Source: Trichoplusia ni
Taxonomy: Eukaryota > Arthropoda > Insecta > Lepidoptera > Noctuidae
Direction: 5' to 3'
Length of the DNA: 64,000 bases
Assembly (NCBI RefSeq): GCF_003590095.1
Contig: NC_039478.1
Location: 11,408,001-11,472,000, forward strand
Made by a program: the position numbers and the translations under genes. The notes beneath the pieces were generated by a model. The model was not told where the DNA came from. It made no database searches and saw only the letters and a list, made by a program, of their open reading frames with translations. Shown here piece after piece: positions 1 through 11,489 of the stretch. How positions within the stretch are numbered: the first letter of the stretch is position 1; the number at the start of each line of letters is the position of its first letter.

Positions 1-54
1 AGTTCCTGGATGAAAAATGACTAATTTGGTTGTAGGCAGTGTCCGTTAAATATA

Positions 55-205
55 TATAAAACTAGCTGTGCCCCTGCGTTAAATAAACAGTAATCTTCTC
101 CACATACTATGAAAGTACCTGTTCATATTAACGTCAAAATCTGTTCAGCGGTTTTTGCGTTAAAAAGTAACAAACTTCCACGCAAACTTTCAAGCTTATA
201 GTATT
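55..205 (-). mobile_element. fragment of the AACTAGCTGTGCCC repeat family
   Basis: AACTAGCTGTGCCCCTGCGT is followed by AAAATCTGTTCAGCGGTTTT, two landmarks of a lepidopteran repeat whose terminus resembles the Helitron-like copies elsewhere in the window. Degraded, no coding capacity. Confidence 0.5.
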
Positions 206-585
206 TTTTAAAGATGCTCATATCTAGCTTATAAATATCATACAGTACATAAATTTCATACAGCAAAGAAAGCTCTATCACCGAGAAAAACTTCAGTCTT
301 TTATGAAGTATTCACATTTACTAAATTCACTTTAATTCCGCATCTCCACAAGTCCTCGCTAATTTAGGGCGGCGTGTCGCCACGTCCCGCCCCGCGTTAG
401 TCATCAAAGACGGTTTTATTCCACGACTTTCATGTATTATTAATGAAAGCTTTCATGACAACTCAATTGGAAGCTTTGACTGAACGATTCAATAAGCTTT
501 TTTGAACAAAAGACTGGAGTTCGGAAATGATTTTCTTGAATTGGGTGGATGCTTTTATTTGTACGTGCAATTAAATGATTGATCT

Positions 586-690
586 ATCAATTCAGCCTAT
601 CCAGGTCTACTGCTGGACTTAGAGCGAAACTGGATCGGAAACTGTCTACCTTTTTTAGGTCATCGGTCCATCGGCTTGGAATTAAGTATT
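586..690 (-). mobile_element. degraded LINE 3' fragment
   Basis: CAGCCTATCCAGGTCTACTG and TTTAGGTCATCGGTCCATCG resemble the reversed 3' end of the same RTE-like LINE. Confidence 0.45.
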
Positions 691-780
691 AGCCCTTAGG
701 TATTTACAACTATTAAAATCTTATCAGAATCTTAAGTAAGCAAAATCTAATTTAAGATGCGTAGATTGGTCATTGGATGG

Positions 781-915
781 CACATAGTTCATTATGAACA
801 CCAGACCGTCAGCAAATCAGCAAGCGTAGTATTCAATGACCATTATCGTGCACTTGGAGAGGCCTATATCCAGCAGTGGACTGCGATAGGCTGATGATGA
901 TGATGATGATGATTA
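781..915 (+). mobile_element. RTE-type LINE 3' end with (GAT)n tail
   Basis: TTGGAGAGGCCTATATCCAG and CAGTGGACTGCGATAGGC run into a TGATGATGATGATGATGATG tail (892-913). This is the 3' terminus of a lepidopteran RTE-like LINE, 5'-truncated, with no coding part left. Confidence 0.75.
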
Positions 916-3152
916 TCTTACGGTGTCAGACAATTTGAAGCCGATATTATATTATTGATATAATTTTTTCCTTACCTACGATATCCTATCTAAATCATCC
1001 CGCGTTTTCAAACACGAGTTTATAATCAGAAAGAAAGCGTTGTTAATACAGCTTGATAACAATATGCTCACTATAAACAATTTACGATGTTTTTATATAA
1101 TTGTAGAGCTTATCTTGTTCCGTTTTCTTATCACCAGCTATCAGAACACGCCCTGTTCGTTGTGTTTTATCTCTTCTGCTTATTGCAATGCTTTAGTCAT
1201 TTGTTTATTTGGTACATCTTTGGGATATGTAATGTGGGACGTCCTTCAGAATAATTTTAGAACATATATGTTTACACTTTCGATTTTTGGGTTTTGCAAA
1301 AAAGAGATATGATTTTTTAATTTATGTGTTGTGCATGCATAAATATAGGTTGGTTTGGCTATAGCTGGTTTGAGGTGCTGCGAGTATTCTTAATGAGTTT
1401 AATTACTGAATCAATATTAAAGCGATGATCTCTTGTGGAACGATTAAAAAAATGCCTTGAACCAGTAGGACACTATTTAGCTTCAGGAAATGGTTCTTAA
1501 ACACCTATATGGCATTCTTAGATACTTTTCAACGCCTTGTCAAAGGCAGTAATTACGGCAGTAAAAGTTAGGTCATTTTTTCAATAGTCAGAGCCCTAGA
1601 TACAGGGGAGGCCTTGCTCCAAGGTGAAGGTCATCAGCGAATATAAAGCCATAATATCCCTTTAAGGGTTATGAGTAACGTGGCGTGGGTCTCCCGAAGG
1701 TCTCGGCATCCTATAAAGTGAGTCAAGTGTCAAGTTTCCTCAAAATATGCGTAATTTGTTATTTCTGATACTTGAGACTTGTATTATTGCTGTATTGGGT
1801 TGAATAGCGAGAACCGTGAATCAACTGTTTTTGTATTGAAATGCGAGTTTATGAGTTATTGTAATGAAGGTGATGTGGAAACAAGGTTTTGTGTTGTACA
1901 AGTATAATTATAGTACAGTGTAATTAAGTACTTTGGCAAACTTTGCACGAAATTATTTGAATATCGCGTTGTTTCTTTTTATCATCGCATCGACTTAAAA
2001 ATTAAGCAATTAATGTTTGTAAATGTTACTGCTTAAAGAATAACATGTTTCTTTCTTGTCATCTCCAGGACAGTAATAGTCAAAACAGAAAAATGTTTGT
2101 CCTTCTATACTATGCAGTTTTTATTATTTAGAAAATGAGAAGATTTTTCACTTGCAGTCTTATAACGATCGAAAAGCGATAACGGTATTCAGAACTTATG
2201 ATAGCAATAGCAACAGATGCATAATTTAACTCTGAAAGCATTACACTCATTTTTTGGAAGTCGGATACCCGCACGTCAGAAAGATCATCATCATTGATCC
2301 ACAAGTCATCGATGACACTAAACAAACCGCTACCAACGATGATACAATCTATATAAATACACGATGTTATCTAATTACACAGCTCTTACAGCCGGTGATT
2401 CGATAAAAACCCGTACATTAGTGGCCGCTAATGATTTTCCCACATTAGTAGTTTTCTAATCGATCACAATGAGTAAAAGCTTGTTGCCAACGTTATAATC
2501 ACTGGTTATACGCTCATCTGTAGGTTGGTGCCACTGTTAGCGTTTAGCGGGGGAGGAAATTTCTTTCGAACTTGTATTTATAAATTATTTTTATATTCAC
2601 TTTCTTGTTTGTTTGTTTGTCGTTCCAATTGGATTTTTGTTATTCAATTTTGAGGCACTTCCCGATAAGCTAGCAGACTTAAATTTTCAGGGTAGCTTCA
2701 AACCGCATGACTTTGCAATTTACAACTATAAAACGGCTGCAACAATTTTGATAAAATTTCAATAGAGTGACTATTGAAAACGTGGGTATTTCGATTTTCT
2801 TAATCTATTATTTTTTTACTTTTCTAATTAAATTAAGGATTCGAATGTAAAGTTGTATGTTTTCGTTCAGAAATTGGCTGATCGATGTAATCATGGATTG
2901 TCAGTTGGTGAAGACTTGGACAATAATTCATTAAAAAAACTCTTGGTATTTCATAAAACTTTAAAAAAAGGTAATTAAGAAGATTGTGCTTCGAAAGATA
3001 CTCGAGAAATATAGATGATAAACATTATAATTCCCTGTTAATTAGTTTAACAAACTCATTAGTTAATTATAGTGAAATCTACACCTGTGAGAAACATTAT
3101 AGACTTAACATGGACACTAATGTGTGCAGTTTGACCTGTGTCCTAATTAACT
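915..3152. other. AT-rich non-coding stretch, nothing recognised
   Basis: No gene, RNA or repeat family was recognised here. Short open frames at 1040-1312 and 2128-2325 lack coding character. TTTGTTTGTTTG near 2610 is a small simple repeat. Confidence 0.6.
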
Positions 3153-3505
3153 AACTGGACTGATGGTGTAGTGGTTAGGGGCCTTGACTTCTATCGCAAA
3201 GGTTGTGGGTTTGATGCCCATCCAGGACAGGCATGTTTGTGTTATGAGCACTTTAATTTTTTCTGTGTCTTTGTGTAATTTATCCATATTATGTATGTAT
3301 TTAGAAGTATATAAGCATGTTTATATGTTGTCTTGCACTACTAAATTAGCGCCCAAGATATAGGACTTGCCTAGTTTGGGGCTAATGTTCAAAATAATTT
3401 GTGAATTACAAATTATTTTGAACATTGGAAAATAAATTCTTAAAAAAAAATATATGAAAAAAGCTTTGCTAAGTTTGAGACTAGATGGCGTTGTGTGAAA
3501 GTGGT
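3153..3505 (+). mobile_element. tRNA-derived SINE, second family
   Basis: The head GACTGATGGTGTAGTGGTTA (A box) and GTGGGTTTGATGCCCATCC (degenerate B box) are followed by a body ending AGACTAGATGGCGTTGTGTG. The same end is shared with the minus-strand copy at 19823. A perfect 19-bp hairpin (3384-3426) lies inside the body. Confidence 0.7.
3384..3426. repeat. perfect 19-bp hairpin with 5-nt loop inside a SINE
   Basis: The arms AATGTTCAAAATAATTTGT (3384-3402) and its exact complement (3408-3426) flank GAATT. It sits in the body of the SINE at 3153, where no such hairpin is expected. Confidence 0.9.
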
Positions 3506-3999
3506 CTAATGCTATTTAAATTATTTGTCGTATGACGTCATACGTTAATTTTATATCTAACTTCCACAGTTACTGGAATCAGGTTACCAAGTATACTATT
3601 TTAAGTTAATGATTGAATTCACATAAAATTCTGTAAAATTAACTGACGAGGTGCGTGAGGACAAATTGACCATTAAATTATACTTAAACACACCTACATT
3701 ATGCTCATGTATCTATATTTATTGCATTACGTATTTGTAAGGGGCTAGGTAAAATTGTTATAAAATCTTTATTGAGTTCAATTGTTAACTTGTATCTTAA
3801 AGATAACTATAAACAATATGAACAAGTGGTGCTATCTAAAACTTATTATTTATTTATTCATTACATAATAAGTATTTACAACTTCAACATAACAAAATCT
3901 AGACTCAAACTAAGCAACATTTGTATTACGAGTTCTAGACAACCGATTAGCATATTCATTTCTAAATACGTAAAAATAATGATTTATTAGTGATTACAA

Positions 4000-4080
4000 T
4001 CAGTCACAGAATCGAACCCACGACCTACGTTGTAGAAGTCAGGATCGCAAACCATTAAAATACACCAAGAAACCACTACT
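4000..4080 (-). mobile_element. SINE head fragment, minus strand
   Basis: CAGAATCGAACCCACGACCT is a reversed B-box region. The A-box region near 4060-4078 is decayed. It probably belongs to the second SINE family. Confidence 0.45.
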
Positions 4081-4190
4081 TAGTATTCCAAAATGTGTCT
4101 TAGCGGTTAAAAAAATCCCCGCTGTCATTGCGACCTTACCCTTACAGTCGGGAAAGTCATGTAGTGTTATTGTTTTATATCGGCGCGAGT

Positions 4191-4206
4191 CCCCCCCCCC
4201 CCCCCC
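4191..4206 (+). repeat. poly-C run (C16)
   Basis: Sixteen consecutive Cs followed by GCCC. Long C runs are rare in such AT-rich DNA and could form an i-motif or, on the other strand, a G-run. They are also prone to sequencing error. Confidence 0.9.
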
Positions 4207-4502
4207 GCCCAGGGAAAACGTTACGCTGACAAGGGAAATCTCACTCTTACGTGTTCACTGCAATACTACACAATGAGTACTTACTAGAAAATTATGCTTT
4301 TTGTGCACTTCCAGTAGAAATGTTGAAATGTGTAAGTTCGAGATTACTGCTTTGTTGATTCAATAGTCTATGTGCGAGAAACTGGAAGGTAATGTAAAGA
4401 TGAAACTATATATTTAAAATATCTTCGACTATTCATTATTAAATGCAAAAGATATAGCTATTAAATGTTCTGGACTCAGAAAAAATACAAAATATAATTT
4501 CT

Positions 4503-4580
4503 AATAAGTAAGGTGCTGCAGCGCATGTTGGGAGAGGCCTGTGCCCAGCAGTGGACTTCGACCTGCGGAAATGATTGATA
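4503..4580 (+). mobile_element. LINE 3' end fragment
   Basis: TTGGGAGAGGCCTGTGCCCA and GCAGTGGACTTCGACCTGCG match the RTE-like core. The trinucleotide tail is missing or decayed. Confidence 0.6.
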
Positions 4581-4789
4581 AGCTTTCGAAACAAATGCTA
4601 TATATATCCCACAAAGATCCGCTCTTACCAAAATTAACTTGACTTATTACTTAACTTATCTTAAATATGAAACTTTTTGAACTATTTCAGTTACTGAAAC
4701 AACAACCTATACTAAATAACATTTCAGTACTTAGCCTTGCTATTAAAATCTCAAGACGATTCTTATCTCTAGATGTGTCTATGTGTACA

Positions 4790-4820
4790 TGTGTGTGTGT
4801 ATGTGTGTGTGTGTGTGTGT
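4790..4820 (+). repeat. (GT)n microsatellite
   Basis: About fifteen TG units with one interrupting A at 4801. Confidence 0.95.
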
Positions 4821-5479
4821 AAAAGTTCAATAACCTTGTTATCTGCGCTCACTGGGCCAGAGGGATATGTTCTGACATGTTGACTATAGGCTGTCCCATA
4901 AATTGATAAAAATATTTAGTTATTTTATTTAGATGATGACACAAAAACCTGTGAATTGCCGGATAGATCTCATGGATTGTGTATTAAGTATAATATTTAT
5001 TTATTTAATAATTTATGTAAGTCCATATTATGACCAAATGTAAAAAATAACAAGTTTGCAGCTTATTTAATTATAAATCTCTATCAGTAGACAGGCGGTA
5101 GAAGTTTATACAAAATTGTAAGCATTATTATTTATTCGGAATACTCTTAAATAGTGTTGCACGTAAAAGTAGCAACCTTAAAGCTAAAAAAGCAAACACT
5201 ACTATAAAATATGTAAGACGATCGAGAGACCCATTTTTGATACCAATAAGAAAAAAAAATATCTGCAAAAAAACGTTATTATAAAAAAAGGCTCGGAAAA
5301 AGATATCCCTCGAATGAGTACTTTTGAAACCTAAGATTAATAAATATCATAACAAATTAAATATAATTTTAATAAGACTAATTAAATATACATCTACATT
5401 AAATACCAAAGCGAATAAGAAAAGCGAAAAAAGGAGCATATTAAGATAAATCTCGAAATTGCATTCAAGGTTGTTGGTG

Positions 5480-5720
5480 TCGGTACGCTGCGCCTGCGCA
5501 TCACGGAGCGCGCGCGCGATGCGGCGGCCGTCAGTCGACCCGCACCCGCCGTGGAAGCCGCACGCGCCCGCTCGCGGACTATCGACGCATCGATAGCATA
5601 GCGCAGCTCGCGATCAATTTGATAAAAAACCAGTGTTGTGTTATTTTTTTGGCGAAATAAGGATTTTGTTTAAAAAATAGTGGTGTGACGACTTGGACGA
5701 GACCAGGTTTTTTTATCAGT
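5480..5720 (+). promoter_or_regulatory. CpG-rich candidate promoter / 5' UTR region upstream of pigs
   Basis: About 130 bp of dense CpG (5480-5612) stands out sharply from the AT-rich surroundings. It holds NRF1-like GCGC steps near 5490-5500, an arthropod-type initiator TCAGT at 5531-5535 and a DRE-like CATCGATA at 5588-5595. There is no TATA box at the right distance. It lies 12.7 kb upstream of the first coding exon of the GAS2-like gene, on the same strand, so it may drive a non-coding first exon. No strong GTRAGT splice donor follows; the nearest candidates, such as the AG|GT near 5705, are weak. It could equally be an enhancer or the promoter of an unseen transcript. The base composition and motifs are seen directly; the promoter role is inferred. 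Confidence 0.5.
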
Positions 5721-8700
5721 TAAGGTTCGTTGTTATTTTGTAATAACGGTTTTTGCTTTTCTATTATTATTTTATTAGTTATAAGTTGTTAATCTTATAA
5801 AATATGATATTGAATTGCATTATATTTTATTATATTAATTTTATTCAATTATTCTTCTTGAGAATATTATAATTATCAGGAATTGCTTCACATGCAAATA
5901 AGAACATTATAAAAGGTTAAATTAATTAACAAGTGAGATAAAAATAATTAACATTCTCAAGTATTAAACATTGTAATAAAATTGAATCAAACGGGTTCTG
6001 TAGCAGTAATATTTCAAAAAAATTCTCAAATCAAACTCAAAATATAAGAAAATAATACAGAAGCGACAAGTTTTGGAATCTAGAAAATGAAAAAAAAATA
6101 AAAGAAAAGTGTTTGAAAAGCCTTGATAAATTAATCCTTTCACAAAATAATAAACCAATATCAAATATTATTATTATAAAAAAAATATATTTTATTAATT
6201 TAATTAAATATTGTACAAAAATACTTATAATAATAAAATAACATTTCAATTTACAAAATATACATCTATTTTATCACCATTTTCCATTATAGTAACAGTC
6301 TGTGCCACAACAGTACTTCAGCGCTAAGTAGGTACTTATAAATCATTCAGATAATGCTAATAAAACAATATCAAGTCCGGTTGTTGCAACTGCATTGCGT
6401 CCCATTTAGTGATGTATCATTAAATATCGGTTATCAATGACGTCACTGGTAAAAATCGATAAAACCAATTATCTACAGCAAATACCATTCGGATAATATC
6501 AGGGTAACTAAGTATGTTTATGACGAAAAGATAATTTATGATTTATTTTAATTAGCAGCATTTTTGTTTGATAAGGAAAGTTAGAAAATCCCTAATTTCC
6601 TCTGCTTTTTACTATTTTTTGTACTACTATTATGATTAAAAACGGTACCTGAATTATTCAAACGATAATGTGTTTACAAATAAAATCACAAATTATATTT
6701 CTTCAAGAATATTATTAAATTCTGAAGAAACTCGGGTATACCAAAAAGTATAATAAGGTGTAAATAAGATTAAAAATCAAGGACTTTCGTTTACTTTTTC
6801 AGATATAAGAAGTTAAAATGAAATGCCAGGTACAAACAATAAAATCCCTTTTCCTCATAATAACAAAAATCATTATTTCCTTATTTTTCGTAGACAATAT
6901 ACATATTTGTTGTCGATAACAACTTATCAATAGTATTTACGGATGGTTATACCAACATTATCATAAGCTTATCGATAATAGTTTCTCAATATCGATAGAT
7001 ACTCTCCTTGGAGACTCATGCACAGCCCTGGGATTTATGACATTATTATGTAAGTTGTGCAAACGAAAGTGATGGTTAAATTGACAGCTGTGGAAATAAT
7101 TATAGTATTGTTTCTTTGCTTCTGTGTTCTGTCTACTATTTCTGTAAAATTTGTGAAATTTGCATAATTATTGCGAAATATACAAAAAGAAATGCTTGGA
7201 TACTATAATATTATGAAAGAAATATATTAGAGATACGAAAATTAAAAAAAGACTGGAATAATAGTATTTGAAGATAATAATTCTTGTGTTGCGATAAACA
7301 AGTTTAAAAATGTAAAAAATATTACCATATAATGCCTTAATCATAATCTATTGACGCATAAAACATTTTAATAAACGTAGTTACGGTACAAACACAAAAT
7401 AGTAAATAAAACTGATTGACATTAATTAAAAGCATGTAACATAAATATTCAACATACATAAATTAATGCGTTGCTCTAATTATTTAAATAAAAACGAGAC
7501 TGTAAATCTATTAAAAATTCCATACAACCCATTAAATGCAATGTGAACTGGTTTAAATTGTTTAATAACTTGTTAAATGTTTTATTTACAAGGCAAGGGA
7601 TCAAATATAGAGAAACCAGGATCGACGGCTAATAACATTATAATTGAGACAAAAACCTTGGTTTTTGGCTGTGTGAGGTCGAACAACTGACTTTCTGAAA
7701 ATAAGAAAATTATATGGAATTACCAAGTTTTGTTCTGGTTCATTATTTGAAAGCCAGTTTAACATGATTTATGAGTTAAACTCGGCGTTTTGGGTTGCAA
7801 TTTTGAAGGAAACAATCAGATCAGACAAGTAAGATTTATTTGTAAAAAAGTTGCGGAGACATGAAAATTGTTAACTCTTCATGACGACTTTGTGTAGCTT
7901 TGACTAACCCATACATGTCCAGTTCAAAATGTAATTCAAAAAATTAAGACAGGCTACTAAGTTGCACTTTTTGAAAATCAAAGTTGACCAAGTCTGCAAC
8001 CTGATTCGCCATCGCCACCTCGTAGTTTTTTAACTTATACTGAAAAATAAAATCTATTCTGTGGTTTTAAATACAGTGCCCAACGTTTCCCAAGCAAACG
8101 AACATGGCCGGCTAACTTAGCAGATGTTAAGTAATTAAAATGAGAGGCGAGACTTTGTAGAGCACTAAAATATCACGAATGCTTCCCTCGGCATTCAAAC
8201 GCGAACATTAAGTCCACACATGTATGTTATTTTAAGAGTAAAACCGTCTACGTGCGACGAATCTTACATTTTACCAAAGCATTTGGGCGTTGACACATTC
8301 AAAAGTTTCGCCATTAGTTCCAATTTTAAGATTTAAAATTTTAGGAGTTCTTTATTTTCTCACCAATACTGTGTTCTTAATTCAAATATGAATATTATCG
8401 CTTATATTTTATGTTTTTTCATGGTATTAAATTCGAAATTTGAATTTTATGCTTTCATTTGTTTTAATAGTTCTTTGTTTAAAGTGTACATAATATGCAA
8501 TAAATGTTTTGTTATATAAATGCTGCGCGTGAGTCGAATCAATATAGATGACGTTGCTTATTAAATTTGTTCTTTTTATACGTTTTTTTCTCACACAACG
8601 CGAGGATGTAACAGATGTGCCTTTATCGCACGTTTGCCTAGATTATTTGTCCAACCTAAAACTTTTAGCACAGAGAGAAACGTCACTTATTAAGAAATCT

Positions 8701-9689
8701 CAAAATATTATATTTATTAGGAGCGGAGTAACATTGACACTTCACCTCTATAGATATAAACTTAAATTTTGCAACACGAGATTGATTGTAATTTTCTGAT
8801 TGGACCAAGGTTTATAAGTACCGTCAAGTTTAACACGTTTTGATTTAAAAACTTTTAATTAAAGTTTTAGAGTCAATCAAGAATTCCAAAATCAACAATT
8901 TTCGTGCTTAACGGCGTAAAAACCTTCACCTACACATAACCTAGCAAAAACTAAGCAATTATGAAATTACTGAAGCAAAAAATGCTCAGTTTCCGGTTTT
9001 GTGTGTTGATGTTTTTCTAGATTATGGACCGTTACGGCAAACGCGTTTTGGCGGTTTTCGCTTGAATTGTGTCGCGAATTTACGCATGCGTAAATACGGA
9101 TGAGATGTGTTGACTTTGTAAATGTTGATTAGGATTCATCATGTCTCTGTTGAAATTTTGTTATGATATTTCCCCATGGTAAAAAAGCAGTTCTATGTCC
9201 AGAAGTCGCCCAAGATGAGGTGATTATTTACTTTCTTAGATTATCAACACTTTACCGAAGAAGACTTGAAATTCTTTCACATCTTAATTTTTCTAACACG
9301 ACTCGAGAACACACTTTCCGAAATGAAAACTATAAATTGATTTAAATATCTCTGTCACTATTCCCATCATCATAATTATTAACCTACTGTCTGTGCTAGT
9401 CCTGCAACTATTGAAAGTCGTTACTTTTACACTATTAGTTGATATTATATCTCTGAAATTTGTTATGAGAGTGCAGTCTAAGTTCAGAACAATCTATGAA
9501 ACAACTACAAAAAAAATACTAAACATAATTTATCAATAACATTGTTTATTCTTAAAACCGTCACCATGAATATAAGATTCACATTTACGACTCTTATCGA
9601 TTTAAAACTCGATAACGAATCGCTATCTCGCTTCGGTCGATAGAAATTTCGCATTTGTACCTACATTAAGTTTGAATTATTTACACTTG
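5721..9689. other. AT-rich non-coding stretch, nothing recognised
   Basis: Very AT-rich sequence between the candidate promoter and the repeat at 9690, possibly the first intron of the GAS2-like gene. The open frames at 5964-6249 and 8548-8799 are low-complexity or have no recognisable domain. Confidence 0.6.
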
Positions 9690-10120
9690 GAATGTTTATC
9701 GATGTGAATCTGAGGGCACGGCAGTGCCCCTGCCAAGTCTCGAGCAAAACGGGCACGGCCGTACCATCTTTTCTCGAAGCGATTCGCGGCTGTTTCGCCC
9801 CCCCTGTATCTTCGACGTGGACAAAGCTAGGAGTTTAGCTTTTCGGGGAATAATAGTAGGCATTAGAACAAGCTTAAGTTCGAAATTACATGCCAATTGA
9901 ATTAATGGTTTAGGAGTTACGGTCGATCAAAGTTACACCATTTTGTCACTCACTGACTCACTGACAGATCATCAAAAATCTAAGGTACTTCTAGCAGACT
10001 TAGAAACTTCAAATTTTGCACCAAGATAGGTCCTTAGCCACATATAAAGGAAAAATTATAAAAACATTAAAAAATAATATGCCATAGAAAACAATTTTAT
10101 ATTTGCGGTTTGGCAAGAAC
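9690..10120. repeat. probable interspersed repeat (GC-rich head, CACTCACTGACTCACTGA middle)
   Basis: A GC-rich stretch with GGGCACGGCCGTACC, GAAGCGATTCGCGGCTGTTT and CGCCCCCCCTGTATCTTC is followed by GTCACTCACTGACTCACTGA and TCTAGCAGACTTAGAAACTT. I have seen this combination repeatedly in lepidopteran non-coding DNA. Class and exact ends are not determined. The open minus-strand frame within it is probably fortuitous. Confidence 0.45.
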
Positions 10121-10608
10121 ATTATATATGGATTTTGACTGCATTGTTAACTTTGTTCGTTGTTTAAGTACCTATTCAATTGGATGAATACATACATAGA
10201 ATAGAAAAGAATAATATAAATGTAATACACAGACTATCACTAATACAAATTAATACATAAAATTCATAATTCATTAAATTAATAAAGCTAAAACTCCATT
10301 GTATTGCGATAAATATTGTATGCGCGCTCGATAGATGGCGTTGTACGTGTCTGAATCGCGCTATGGTTTCGTTACAAAGCGCAGTCTAAGTAGTACTTCA
10401 GAATAATTCGATAATTTTCATTTGATAGCGCCACCTGTCTATGAAAAACCATTTCGAAACTAAAAAATATTGTAGTGATAATTGATATTCGGAGAACTTT
10501 ACGTGTTATTTAGTTTAGTTTAGCTATAGTTTGTAAGTTAGTAGATATATATATGCATATATATATAAGTTTAAGCTTGTTTACATTAGAAGTAACGAAG
10601 TCTCAGAG

Positions 10609-10830
10609 AAGAAACAAAAGAGATAGAGATAGAGAATGGGTTCTAAGCAAAGCAGTAGCTGAAGTCCTAGAAATTATGACACCTAAAAAAAAAGAAAGAA
10701 ATACACTTACAAAAAATAAATGAGATCCCACCAAAAACATTAAATGTAAAAAAATGCCAAGTCTCTCGATGCAGTCTTTCCATCGTAAAAAGTTTTGAGA
10801 TCTCATAGAAGCCAAGTCATATTCAAAATA
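10609..10830 (+). pseudogene. coding-like fragment leading into the left inverted-repeat arm
   Basis: On the + strand, codons near 10,630-10,715 read REWVLSKAVAEVLEIM and then PKKKERNTLTKNK before a stop. Lysine-rich codons then continue into the left arm of the inverted repeat. The right arm carries the same arm sequence on the minus strand, behind the larger degenerate region. It therefore looks like another piece of the same broken gene in opposite orientation. Family unknown; the coding character is judged from composition only. Confidence 0.3.
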
Positions 10831-11420
10831 TTTTGTAGTTATAAATCAACATTTAGTAATTGTATCAATAGTTTTCTTTATATTATAATTATAGTGACTT
10901 GGCAATGAGCACAAATTAAAAGCTGCTTGATGCCTGGAATTATGTGCAAATGTTACTGACGAGACCAGTGATCAGATTATTTGTTATGTGTGAATCATGA
11001 TGGTCACTACCGACTACATGCTCCAATACAATAATTAAGAATACCTTACGGGCCATCGCTTTATGAAAGTAAATGAATCGAGAGTACACTAAGACTGACT
11101 GCCGTTGCCGAAATTCGGTTGGGACGACACGGATAAACCAAAAGAAAATTAATTTTGTGATATTAATGTTTACGCATGCGGTGTGTGTAACTTTCAACTC
11201 CTACAAATATGCCGTTTTATTTGTTTCTTCTTGTGCTCATTGCCAAGTCACTATAATTATAATATAAAGAAAACTATTGATACAATTACTAAATGTTGAT
11301 TTATAACTACAAAATATTTTGAATAGGACTTGGCTTCTATGAGATCTCAAAACTTTTTACGATGGAAAGACTGCATCGAGAGACTTGGCATTTTTTTACA
11401 TTTAATGTTTTTGGTGGGAT
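10725..11420. repeat. near-perfect 190-bp inverted repeat with 316-bp spacer
   Basis: The left arm (10725-10914) and the reverse complement of the right arm (11231-11420) are both 190 nt and differ, by my base-by-base reading, at one position only (CATATTC against CCTATTC). The spacer is 10915-11230. Outside 10725 and 11420 the similarity stops abruptly, and no matching target-site duplication is evident. Each arm contains several copies of GCCAAGTC or its complement. Read in the same sense, the arms continue broken coding-like sequence found beside them, so they look like an inverted duplication of part of the neighbouring pseudogene and not a classic TIR transposon. A transcript through it would fold into a long double-stranded RNA. 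Confidence 0.9.
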
Positions 11421-11489
11421 TTTCTTTATCGTAATCGTTTCTCGATTCTACGGCTTATTGTAATGTGGACTTATCTTCTTTAGTTTTGC

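Noticed and set aside
9696..9896. 66-codon minus-strand frame with a CPFC motif
   Set aside because: It lies inside a probable dispersed repeat and the CxxC-like motif is isolated.
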